From DATJFQ01 sp035492775 (lineage in GTDB: Bacteria > Acidobacteriota > Vicinamibacteria > Vicinamibacterales > 2-12-FULL-66-21): 64,000 nucleotides of DNA. Under the pieces are notes generated by a model that saw nothing but the letters and a program-made list of their open reading frames with translations, made no database searches and was not told where the DNA came from. Every line of letters begins with the position of its first letter. Position 1 is the stretch's first letter. Position numbers and translations under genes: made by a program. The stretch spans positions 62,001 to 126,000 of the forward strand of contig DATJIW010000031.1 of NCBI GenBank assembly GCA_035492775.1. Direction: 5' to 3'. Positions 17,403-24,444 of the stretch are shown one piece after another.

Positions 17403-18125
17403 ATGGCCTTATCGAGCCGCGTCTGGGGAGCGGGAAGGCGCCTGCTCATCGCCGGCGGCCTGCTGCTCACGTACGTCGTGTTCGCCGCGGCGTCGATGCG
17501 GATCGCGCTGAGGTCGCGCGACACGATCGTCCCCTCGCTCAACGGCAAGACGGTGAACGACGCCAGCACGCTGCTGATCAATTCCGGCCTGAACCTCAAG
17601 GTGGAAGAAGCTCGGCGGCCCGATCCTGTCGTTCCCGCCGGAAAGATCCTCAGCCAGGATCCTGAGGCAGGCACGCGGACGCGCCGCGAACGAAGCGTGA
17701 AGGTGTGGGTCAGCGCCGGCCCTCGCGTGACGCAGGTTCCGCTGCTCGTCGGCGAATCCGAGCGATCGGCCCAACTGGTCGCGCAGCAGAACGGCCTGAC
17801 GCTCCTGCCAGAAGCGGAGATCCGCTCGGCCGACTACCCGGTCGGTGCAGTCGTCGCACAGAACCCGCCGGCGAAGACGAACGCCGAGCAGGTCGCACTG
17901 CTCGTGAATCGCGGCCAGCAGAGCGCCACGTACGTCATGCCCGATCTCATCGGCGTCAACGGGGATCGCGCGGCCGACGTGCTGAGGGCGAGCGGGTTCC
18001 GCGTATCGGTCGTCGGAGATCACCCGTATCCCGGGGTGCCAGCGGGCATCGTGCTCCGTCAAAGTCCGCAAGGGGGCTTTCAGGTGAGCCCCGGTGAGGC
18101 GATTTCGCTGGAGGTCAGCCGCTGA
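17403..18125 (+). CDS. Membrane-anchored protein with three PASTA domains
   Basis: 240 residues: one membrane helix (about residues 12-35) and three PASTA repeats (about 40-105, 106-172, 173-240), each with the typical VP-x-L-x-G opening, a hydrophobic helix, and a QxP/QDP phrase (ILSQDPEAGT, VVAQNPPAKT, VLRQSPQGGF). PASTA domains in other proteins bind muropeptides or beta-lactams, but usually sit on PknB-type kinases or penicillin-binding proteins; this one has no kinase or transpeptidase. It starts four bases after rsmB and its stop shares one base with the rpe start (TGATG). Position between rsmB and rpe recalls operons where prkC and rsgA occur between these genes, so it may be the kinase-less remnant of such a locus; that is inference. 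Confidence 0.85.
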   Translation: MALSSRVWGAGRRLLIAGGLLLTYVVFAAASMRIALRSRDTIVPSLNGKTVNDASTLLINSGLNLKVEEARRPDPVVPAGKILSQDPEAGTRTRRERSVKVWVSAGPRVTQVPLLVGESERSAQLVAQQNGLTLLPEAEIRSADYPVGAVVAQNPPAKTNAEQVALLVNRGQQSATYVMPDLIGVNGDRAADVLRASGFRVSVVGDHPYPGVPAGIVLRQSPQGGFQVSPGEAISLEVSR

Positions 18126-18805
18126 TGAAGCCGGCAGGCCACCTGCAAATCGCTCCTTCACTGCTGTCAGCCGACTTCGCCGCCCTCGGGGACGCGATTG
18201 CGTGCGTCGAAGCCGGCGGCGCCGACCTCATTCACGTCGACGTGATGGACGGCCATTTCGTCCCGAACATCACGCTCGGTCCACCGATCGTGAAGGCCAT
18301 CCGGAAGCGCGCGCACGTTCCGCTCGACGTGCATCTGATGATCGAGTCGCCCGATTTGTTCGTCGAGGCGTTCGTCGAGGCAGGCGCCGGCAGCCTGACC
18401 GTGCACGCGGAAGCGGTCGTCCACCTCAACCGGACGATCCATTTCATCAAGAGCCTCGGGGTGAAGGCCGGCGTGGCGCTCAACCCTTCGACCCCCGTCG
18501 GCGCGCTCGAAGAAGTGGCCGGGGACGTCGATTACGTGCTGGTGATGACGGTCAATCCGGGCTTCGGCGGCCAGACTTTCATCCCGCGGTCGGAGTCAAA
18601 AGTACGACGAGTGCGCGAGTTGCTGCAGCGGGAAGGCAACACGGCTCCGATCGAGGTGGATGGCGGGATCGACGTTCATACCGCGCCGCGAATCGTGGCC
18701 GCGGGCGCAGATATTCTGGTTGCGGGCAACTCCATCTTCAACACGCCGGATCCGGCGGCGGCGACGCGCGCGCTGCGCGCCGCCGCGCTGGAGTCCGCGT
18801 CCTGA
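18125..18805 (+). CDS. rpe: Ribulose-phosphate 3-epimerase
   Basis: 226 residues, TIM-barrel enzyme interconverting ribulose-5-phosphate and xylulose-5-phosphate. Motifs: IAPSLLSADFAALG, HVDVMDGHFVPNITLGP (metal ligands and catalytic Asp), PLDVHLMIESPD, VMTVNPGFGGQTFI and EVDGGIDVHTAP with phosphate-binding AGADILVAGNSIF. The start ATG shares an A with the preceding stop (TGATG), and the next gene starts the same way, so the three genes are translationally coupled. Confidence 0.96.
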   Translation: MKPAGHLQIAPSLLSADFAALGDAIACVEAGGADLIHVDVMDGHFVPNITLGPPIVKAIRKRAHVPLDVHLMIESPDLFVEAFVEAGAGSLTVHAEAVVHLNRTIHFIKSLGVKAGVALNPSTPVGALEEVAGDVDYVLVMTVNPGFGGQTFIPRSESKVRRVRELLQREGNTAPIEVDGGIDVHTAPRIVAAGADILVAGNSIFNTPDPAAATRALRAAALESAS

Positions 18806-19200
18806 TGCCCTCGTCGGTGACGCGGCTTCGGGTGCGGTACGCCGAAACCGATAAGATGGGGGTCGTCTACTACGCCAACTATTTCGTCTGGTTCGAGGTC
18901 GCGCGGACCGACTTGCTGCGCGCTCTCGGGTGGTCGTACCGCGAGATGGAACACGCGGGCGTTTCGCTGCCGGTGATCGATGCCCGGTGCGAGTACAAAC
19001 GCCCTGCGAAGTACGACGACGACATCGAAGTGAGAACCAGCGGCCGCATGCTGTCCCCGATCAGAATGCAGTTCGAGTATGAAGTCGTGCGCGTGCACGA
19101 CAGCGTGGTCGCGGCGTCGGGGCACACCGTGCACGCGGCGCTCGACCCATCCGGACGGCCCTGCCGGCTGCCCGCGCGGATTGCGGAGCTGTTCCAGTGA
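18805..19200 (+). CDS. Acyl-CoA thioesterase, YbgC/4-hydroxybenzoyl-CoA thioesterase (hot-dog) family
   Basis: 131 residues. The hot-dog signature RVRYAETDKMGVVYYANYFVWF includes the catalytic Asp17 and the following MG-x-x-YY-x-NY segment. The length is normal for YbgC. YbgC in Proteobacteria sits with the Tol-Pal system and acts on acyl-CoA or acyl-ACP; here it sits between rpe and a nucleotide-sugar epimerase. ATG 18805 shares its A with the rpe stop (TGATG). Substrate cannot be told from sequence. Confidence 0.88.
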   Translation: MPSSVTRLRVRYAETDKMGVVYYANYFVWFEVARTDLLRALGWSYREMEHAGVSLPVIDARCEYKRPAKYDDDIEVRTSGRMLSPIRMQFEYEVVRVHDSVVAASGHTVHAALDPSGRPCRLPARIAELFQ

Positions 19201-20138
19201 AGGCGCTCGTCACCGGCGCCGCCGGCTTCATCGGATCGCATCTCGCAGGCGCGCTGCTGGATCGTGGCGCGGCGGTGGTCGCCATCGACTCCTTCACCGA
19301 CTACTATCCGCGCGCGATCAAGGAATCCAACGTCGCCGCCAATCGCGGCCGCCCGGGATTCACCTTTCTCGAGGCACGCATCCAGGACGCGGATCTGGCG
19401 GCGCTGCTCGACGACGTGACCCACGTCTTTCACCTGGCGGCCCAGGCGGGCGTGCGCAAAAGCTGGGGACGCGATTTTCGGACGTATACCGAAAACAACA
19501 TCGAGGCGACGCAGGTGCTGCTCGAGGCATGCGTCGGCCGCCCCATCGAGCGTTTCGTGCACGCGTCGAGCTCGTCGGTGTATGGCGACAGCGCATCGAT
19601 CCCAATGCGGGAAGACGCGCTGCCGCGGCCCGTTTCGCCGTATGGCGTCACGAAGCTGTCCGCCGAGCAGCTCGGGTATCTCTATTACGTCAATCACCGC
19701 GTGCCGGTCGTGGCGATGCGGTATTTCACGGTCTATGGACCACGCCAGCGTCCCGACATGGCGTTCCATCGGTTCATCCGTGCCGCGATCCGCGACGAGG
19801 AGTTGCCGCTGTACGGCGACGGCGAACAGACACGCGACTTCACCTTCGTGACCGACGCCGTGGCCGCGACGATTGCCGCGTCGATCCGCGGCGTTGCCGG
19901 CCGCTCGTACAACATCGGCGGCGGCTCGCGTGTCTCGATGAACCACGTGCTCGAGATCCTCGAACGGATCGCCGGACACCCGCTGCGCGTCCGGCGTGAA
20001 GGCACACAGAAAGGCGACATGCGCGATACCTACGCGGACACGTCGCTCGCGCGACAGGACCTGGCGTTTGCACCATCGGTATCGCTCGAGGAAGGGATCA
20101 AGGCTGAATTTCAATGGTTACGTTCACTCGCGGCCTGA
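19197..20138 (+). CDS. NAD-dependent nucleotide-sugar epimerase/dehydratase
   Basis: 313 residues, extended short-chain dehydrogenase. It has the NAD motif TGAAGFIGSHL (residues 6-16), HLAAQAGVRKSW, SSSSVYGDS, and the catalytic SPYGVTKLSAEQ (Tyr-x-x-x-Lys), then RYFTVYGPRQRPDM, typical of UDP-glucuronate or UDP-glucose 4-epimerases. It probably supplies a sugar nucleotide for envelope polysaccharide. It begins with GTG overlapping the preceding stop (GTGA). Its last 25 bases overlap bamD. A close specificity call is not possible. Confidence 0.9.
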   Translation: MKALVTGAAGFIGSHLAGALLDRGAAVVAIDSFTDYYPRAIKESNVAANRGRPGFTFLEARIQDADLAALLDDVTHVFHLAAQAGVRKSWGRDFRTYTENNIEATQVLLEACVGRPIERFVHASSSSVYGDSASIPMREDALPRPVSPYGVTKLSAEQLGYLYYVNHRVPVVAMRYFTVYGPRQRPDMAFHRFIRAAIRDEELPLYGDGEQTRDFTFVTDAVAATIAASIRGVAGRSYNIGGGSRVSMNHVLEILERIAGHPLRVRREGTQKGDMRDTYADTSLARQDLAFAPSVSLEEGIKAEFQWLRSLAA

Positions 20139-20908
20139 CGGTTCTGGCGCTGGCCATCGCCGCGGCCGGATGTGCCTCGGGCAGCGCGCGCAAGCCGCCG
20201 ACCGGCACGCCGGAACCGGACAAGTTCCTGTTCGAGCGCGGCACCGACGCGCTCAACAACAAGCATTGGGTCGTGGCGCGGGAATATTTCCGACAGCTGG
20301 TGGACACCTATCCGCAGAGCCAGTACCGCGCCGACGCCAAGCTCGGACTGGGCGACACCTACCTCGGCGAGAACACCCCCGAGAACTACGTGCTCGCGAT
20401 CAACGAATTCCGCGAGTTCCTCAGCTTCTATCCGACCAACCCGCGAGCAGACTACGCGCAGTACAAGCTCGCGATGGCGCACTTCTATCAGATGCGCAAG
20501 CCCGAACGGGATCAGTCCGAAACGCGCGAAGCCATCGCCGCGCTCCAGACGTTCGTGGACCGCTATCCGCGTTCGCCCCTCATCGACGAAGGCCGCAAGC
20601 ACCTGCGCGAAGCGAAAGACCGGCTCGACGACTCGGACTACCGCGTCGGGCTGTTCTATTACCGCGCTAAGTGGTATCCGGGCGCCGTCGATCGCCTGAA
20701 GGCGCTGAAGGAGCGCGATCCCGAGTACTCGCGACGCGATGCCGTCTACTACTACCTGGCTGAATCCTACGTCGCGGTGAAGAAGGAAGCCGAGGCGCTG
20801 CCCCTCTACGAGCAGCTCGTGAAAGAGTTCGAACAGAGCGAGTTCCTCGACGCTACGAAGAAGAGGATCGAGGAGTTGAAGGGTTCGGTGGTAGAGAAAG
20901 AGAGTTAA
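20114..20908 (+). CDS. bamD: Outer membrane assembly lipoprotein BamD
   Basis: 264 residues. A lipoprotein signal ends in a lipobox (AIAAAGC, Cys19), and the mature part holds TPR units typical of the BamD/YfiO family (FERGTDALNNKHWVVAREYFRQLVDTYPQSQY; FYPTNPRADYAQYKLAMAHF; FVDRYPRSPLIDEGRKHL). BamD works with BamA in folding outer membrane proteins, confirming a diderm cell. It overlaps the epimerase by 25 bases and ends the nine-gene run begun by aroC. ATG 20114 directly precedes the signal peptide. Confidence 0.92.
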   Translation: MVTFTRGLTVLALAIAAAGCASGSARKPPTGTPEPDKFLFERGTDALNNKHWVVAREYFRQLVDTYPQSQYRADAKLGLGDTYLGENTPENYVLAINEFREFLSFYPTNPRADYAQYKLAMAHFYQMRKPERDQSETREAIAALQTFVDRYPRSPLIDEGRKHLREAKDRLDDSDYRVGLFYYRAKWYPGAVDRLKALKERDPEYSRRDAVYYYLAESYVAVKKEAEALPLYEQLVKEFEQSEFLDATKKRIEELKGSVVEKES

Positions 20909-20932
20909 GAGAGGCCGGGGAGAGATCTAACT

Positions 20933-20961
20933 AAGAGGCCACGGAGGGCACGGAGGCTCTT
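20933..20961 (+). repeat. Imperfect hairpin enclosing a CACGGAGG direct repeat
   Basis: AAGAGGCC (20933-20940) can pair, with one bulge, with GGCTCTT (20955-20961), followed by only three T residues. Between the arms CACGGAGG occurs twice (20940-20947, 20949-20956). It lies between the convergent ends of bamD and pgsA, so it may be a weak terminator or one member of a dispersed intergenic repeat. Confidence 0.35.
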
Positions 20962-20987
20962 TGCACGGGTCGGCCGCCCTCAAATCT

Positions 20988-21533
20988 TCACGACTGGCTG
21001 AACCTGCGGTAGTAGTCGAACCCCGACACCAGCGCGGCGATCATCGCGATCCACAGCGCGATGATGCCGAGCATGAACAGCTGCGGCAGCTGATCGCTGC
21101 CGAGGATCAGCAGCAGGATCGCCACCACCTCCGAGATCATCTTCACCTTTCCGAGCGGCGACGCCGGGATGATGACGCCGCGCGCCTGGGCCAGGCTGCG
21201 CAGGCCGGTCACCGCAAACTCGCGCCCGATAATCACCGCCGCCATCCACGCGGGCGCGAGTTCCATCGCGACGAGCGAAATGAGCGCGGCCGTGATGAGC
21301 AGCTTGTCCGCGAGCGGATCCATCAGCTGTCCGAGCGTCGTGATCTGCTTGCGCCGCCTCGCGAGGTACCCATCCAGGACGTCGGTCAGCGACGCCAGCC
21401 CGAAGATCGCGGCGCCGACGATCTCTTTCCTCACGCCGAGAATCACCCGGCCTTCGAACTTCGTCAGCAGCACGACGACCAGCAGCGGTACGAGGAAAAT
21501 GCGGCCGATCGTCAGCGCATTCGGGAGGTTCAC
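20988..21533 (-). CDS. pgsA: CDP-diacylglycerol--glycerol-3-phosphate 3-phosphatidyltransferase
   Basis: 181 residues, integral membrane enzyme making phosphatidylglycerophosphate for anionic phospholipids. The CDP-alcohol phosphotransferase signature is complete: DVLDGYLARR followed by eight residues, G, three residues, D, three residues, D (GQLMDPLADK). Five or six membrane helices are apparent, starting with NALTIGRIFLVPLLVVVLL. It is divergent from the sugar nucleotidyltransferase gene with 43 bases between the two starts, so their promoters must overlap. Confidence 0.95.
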   Translation of the reverse strand: MNLPNALTIGRIFLVPLLVVVLLTKFEGRVILGVRKEIVGAAIFGLASLTDVLDGYLARRRKQITTLGQLMDPLADKLLITAALISLVAMELAPAWMAAVIIGREFAVTGLRSLAQARGVIIPASPLGKVKMISEVVAILLLILGSDQLPQLFMLGIIALWIAMIAALVSGFDYYRRFSQS

Positions 21534-21559
21534 GCCGCGCAGATTCTATCAAAAGGGGC

Positions 21560-21565
21560 TAGAAT
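21560..21565 (+). promoter_or_regulatory. -10 box of the sugar nucleotidyltransferase gene
   Basis: TAGAAT lies 11 bases before ATG 21577 with no Shine-Dalgarno sequence. The same CTAGAATGGCG string recurs at 57164-57174 before the YncE-like gene. Confidence 0.4.
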
Positions 21566-21576
21566 GGCGGATTGTC

Positions 21577-22629
21577 ATGAAGGCCATTCTCCTCGCAGGA
21601 GGCAAGGGAACGCGGCTGAGGCCGCTCACCGTTCACACGCCGAAACCGATCGTTCCGATCCTGAATCGGCCGTTCCTCTACTACCAGATCGATCTGCTGA
21701 AGCAGGTCCCCGAGATCGACGAAGTCATCCTCAGTCTGAACTACCAGCCCCGCCGCATCGAGGAGATGCTCGGCGAAGGCGAAGGCCTCGGCGTGCGTAT
21801 CCGCTACGTCGTCGAGCCGATGCCGCTCGGGACCGGCGGCGCCGTGCGCTACGCAGGCGACTCGCTGACGGAATCCGTGGTCGTGTTCAACGGCGACGTG
21901 CTCACGCAGGTGGATCTCGCAGCGGTGCTGCGTCTCCACCGCGAGCGCAAGGCAAAGGCAACGATCGTGCTGACGCCGGTCGCGAACCCGCGCGCCTATG
22001 GTCTCGTCGAAACCGACGCGAGCGCGAACATCCTGCGGTTTCTCGAGAAACCCGGCGACAGCGAGATCACGTGCAACACGATCAACGCCGGCATTTACGT
22101 GCTCGAGCCGGACACGTTCGACCGCATCCCGAAGGATACGGCGTGGTCGATCGAGCGGAGCTTTTTCCCGTCGCTCATCGAGCGCGGCGAAACATTCGTC
22201 GCCTACGTGTACGACGGCTACTGGATCGACATCGGCACTCCGGCCAAATACTTGCAGGTCCACCGGGACATCATGGATGGCCGGTATTCGGCTCCGCCGT
22301 TCAACGGCGCTCCCGTCGCATGGATCTCACCTGATGCGCGCGTCGAGTCGGCGGCCGAGGTGCACGGCCCGTGTTTCATCGACGAAGGAGCGGTCGTGAA
22401 GCCGGGCGCGAAGGTGCTGCCCTACTCGGTCATCGGGCGGCAGACGCACGTTGAGGAAGGCGCGCACGTCGAGGGAACCATCGTCTGGCCGAACGGATGG
22501 ATCGGGCCGGATGCCTCGTTGCGCGGCGCCATTCTCGGCCGCAACTGCCACGTCGGCCGCAGCGCCGTCATCGACTCCGCCGCCGTGCTGGGGGACAAAA
22601 CGGTCATCACCGACTACAGCCGGTTGTGA
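21577..22629 (+). CDS. Sugar-1-phosphate nucleotidyltransferase (NDP-mannose/glucose synthase type)
   Basis: 350 residues. The N-terminal nucleotidyltransferase domain begins MKAILLAGGKGTRLRPLT with the catalytic GGxGTRLxPLT signature, then PKPIVPILNRPF, GTGGAVRYAG and VVFNGDVL (metal-binding Asp). After about residue 245 a left-handed beta-helix of hexapeptide repeats follows (VKPGAKVLPYSVIG, VEGTIVWPNGWIG, ILGRNCHVGRSAVI). This layout is shared by GDP-mannose pyrophosphorylases and glucose-1-phosphate enzymes. The adjacent phosphomannomutase gene favours mannose-1-phosphate guanylyltransferase. ATG 21577 is fixed by the conserved N-terminus; the in-frame region upstream belongs to the complement of pgsA. 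Confidence 0.88.
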   Translation: MKAILLAGGKGTRLRPLTVHTPKPIVPILNRPFLYYQIDLLKQVPEIDEVILSLNYQPRRIEEMLGEGEGLGVRIRYVVEPMPLGTGGAVRYAGDSLTESVVVFNGDVLTQVDLAAVLRLHRERKAKATIVLTPVANPRAYGLVETDASANILRFLEKPGDSEITCNTINAGIYVLEPDTFDRIPKDTAWSIERSFFPSLIERGETFVAYVYDGYWIDIGTPAKYLQVHRDIMDGRYSAPPFNGAPVAWISPDARVESAAEVHGPCFIDEGAVVKPGAKVLPYSVIGRQTHVEEGAHVEGTIVWPNGWIGPDASLRGAILGRNCHVGRSAVIDSAAVLGDKTVITDYSRL

Positions 22630-22638
22630 GATCTTCGC

Positions 22639-23994
22639 ATGCCAATCAATCCCGCCATCTTCAAGGCGTATGACGTTCGCGGGCTCTACCCGCAGGAGAT
22701 CGACGAGACGGCCGCCCGGGATATCGGCCGCGGATTCGTCGCGTATCTGAATGCCAGGCGCATCGCGGTGTCGCGTGACATGCGGCTCTCGTCGCCATCC
22801 GTGGCTGCCGCCTTCATCGAGGGCGCGCGCACGCAGGGCTGCGACGTCGTCGACTACGGGATGCTCGGCACCGACATGATGTATTTCGCCGTCGCGCGCG
22901 ACGGCCACGACGGCGGCGCACAGATCACCGCCTCGCACAATCCGAAGGAATACAACGGCATCAAGCTCGTGCGACGCCAGGCTTTTCCACTCTCGGGCGA
23001 CGCGGGAATCGGCGACATCCGCGACATGATCGCAGCCAACCAGCTGCCCCCGCCTGCCGCCAGGCAGGGATCACTCTCGACGATGGATGTCGTCGACGAT
23101 TACGTGAAGCACGTCTTCACCTTCATCGATCCGTCGATCATCAAGCCGTTCAACGTCGTCCTCGACGCCGGCAATGGCATCGCCGGCATGGTCGCGCCGA
23201 AACTGTTCGACAGGCTGCCGTGCAGGACCACACGCCTCTGTTTCGACGTCGACGGCACGTTTCCCAATCACGAGGCCAACCCGCTCATCGAGGAAAATCG
23301 CCGCGACATCGTCGAGCGGGTGATCGCCGACAAGGCCGACATCGGGATCGCATGGGACGGCGACGCCGACCGCTGCTTCTTCATCGATGGCGCCGGGGAA
23401 TTCATCGCCGGCGACTTCATCACCGCGCTCCTGGCTGAGGCGTTCCTCATCAGGCATCCCGGCGCAAAGATCGTGTACGACGTCCGGGCAAGCTACGCCG
23501 TCAAGGACACTGCCGCCCGCTACGGAGGAACGGCGCTGATGAACCGCGTCGGCCACGCGTTCTTCAAGCGGCGCATGCGGGAGGAAAATGCCATCTTCGG
23601 CGGCGAGGTCACCGGCCACTACTACTTCCGCGACAACTTCTACGCGGACAACGGCTTCATCCCGGCGCTGCTGATCCTCGAGCTCATGTCGAAACGGGAC
23701 ATGACGCTCCGGGATCTGCTCGAGCCGCTGCGCGAAAAGTACTTCATCTCCGGCGAGATCAATACGAAGGTCGGCGACATGCAGACCGTGCAGCGCAAGA
23801 TCGACGGTCTGAGCGCGAAGTATCACGGAGGCCAGGTGTACACGCTGGACGGCGTCTCCGCGGAGTTCCCTGACTGGCACTTCAACGTGCGGGCGTCCAA
23901 CACCGAGCCGATGCTCCGGCTGAACCTGGAAGCGACGACGGCCGCGGAGATGGAACGGAAGCGCGACGAGGTGCTGTCGTTCATCAGGAGCTGA
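22639..23994 (+). CDS. manB: Phosphomannomutase/phosphoglucomutase
   Basis: 451 residues, alpha-D-phosphohexomutase with four domains. Motifs are: FKAYDVRGLYPQEID at the start, the active-site phosphoserine loop ITASHNPKEYNGIKLVR (Ser near residue 99), the metal loop DGDADRCFFID, the sugar-binding loop GEVTGHYYF and the phosphate-binding RASNTEPMLRLNLEA. It converts mannose-6-phosphate to mannose-1-phosphate, the substrate of the enzyme encoded 9 bases upstream, so the two form a GDP-mannose unit. A glucose substrate is also possible for this family. Confidence 0.93.
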   Translation: MPINPAIFKAYDVRGLYPQEIDETAARDIGRGFVAYLNARRIAVSRDMRLSSPSVAAAFIEGARTQGCDVVDYGMLGTDMMYFAVARDGHDGGAQITASHNPKEYNGIKLVRRQAFPLSGDAGIGDIRDMIAANQLPPPAARQGSLSTMDVVDDYVKHVFTFIDPSIIKPFNVVLDAGNGIAGMVAPKLFDRLPCRTTRLCFDVDGTFPNHEANPLIEENRRDIVERVIADKADIGIAWDGDADRCFFIDGAGEFIAGDFITALLAEAFLIRHPGAKIVYDVRASYAVKDTAARYGGTALMNRVGHAFFKRRMREENAIFGGEVTGHYYFRDNFYADNGFIPALLILELMSKRDMTLRDLLEPLREKYFISGEINTKVGDMQTVQRKIDGLSAKYHGGQVYTLDGVSAEFPDWHFNVRASNTEPMLRLNLEATTAAEMERKRDEVLSFIRS

Positions 23995-24027
23995 GGGTCG
24001 GCCTTGATGGTGTGGTGAGTGTGCTCG

Positions 24028-24240
24028 ATGCGCAATCCCGGCACTGCGGCGGTGCTCAGCGCGATCCTTCCGGGGATCGGCCAGTTCTACAACGGCGACT
24101 TCCTCCGCGGGATCTTCTGGCTGATTGTGACGCCGGGCATGTGGATCGGGACCGGCGGGCTGTTCGGATGGGTGTGCCACGTGATCGCGGCGTTCACCGC
24201 GCATCGCCGAGCCCGCATCAAGAATCTGGCGGGTGCGTAG
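24028..24240 (+). CDS. Small TM2-like membrane protein
   Basis: 70 residues with two probable membrane helices (GTAAVLSAILPGIGQFYNGD and FWLIVTPGMWIGTGGLFGWV). The PGIGQFYNGDFLRGIFW phrase is typical of TM2/DUF5683-type small membrane proteins, whose function is unknown. ATG 24028 is used; an in-frame GTG at 24019 is the alternative. It starts 33 bases after manB. Confidence 0.7.
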   Translation: MRNPGTAAVLSAILPGIGQFYNGDFLRGIFWLIVTPGMWIGTGGLFGWVCHVIAAFTAHRRARIKNLAGA

Positions 24241-24301
24241 GCCGGCAACGGTGCGCGCGTGTGTGATGCCGCGTTCGGCGGCGAACTGCGCGTATGAACG
24301 A

Positions 24302-24371
24302 GCGGGCTACGGGGATCGAACCCGTCTAACTGGCTTGGGAAGCCAGGGCATTACCACTATGCTAAGCCCGC
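24302..24371 (-). tRNA. tRNA-Gly (anticodon CCC)
   Basis: A complete cloverleaf of 70 bases on the minus strand: acceptor GCGGGCT pairing with AGCCCGC, D arm GCAT with loop AGTGGTA, anticodon stem CTGGC/GCCAG with loop TTCCCAA (anticodon CCC), and T arm ACGGG with loop TTCGATC. CCA is not encoded. It reads GGG codons. Confidence 0.96.
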
Positions 24372-24444
24372 GTCGGCCTTTGATCGTATCACGCCGAACT
24401 GCTGGTGCCCTGGTCACGCGGCCTTCCGCCGCGCGACGCGCGGT

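Noticed and set aside
17403..18125. Naming the PASTA protein a PknB/PrkC kinase or penicillin-binding protein
   Set aside because: Only a membrane helix and three PASTA domains are present; no kinase or transpeptidase motifs.
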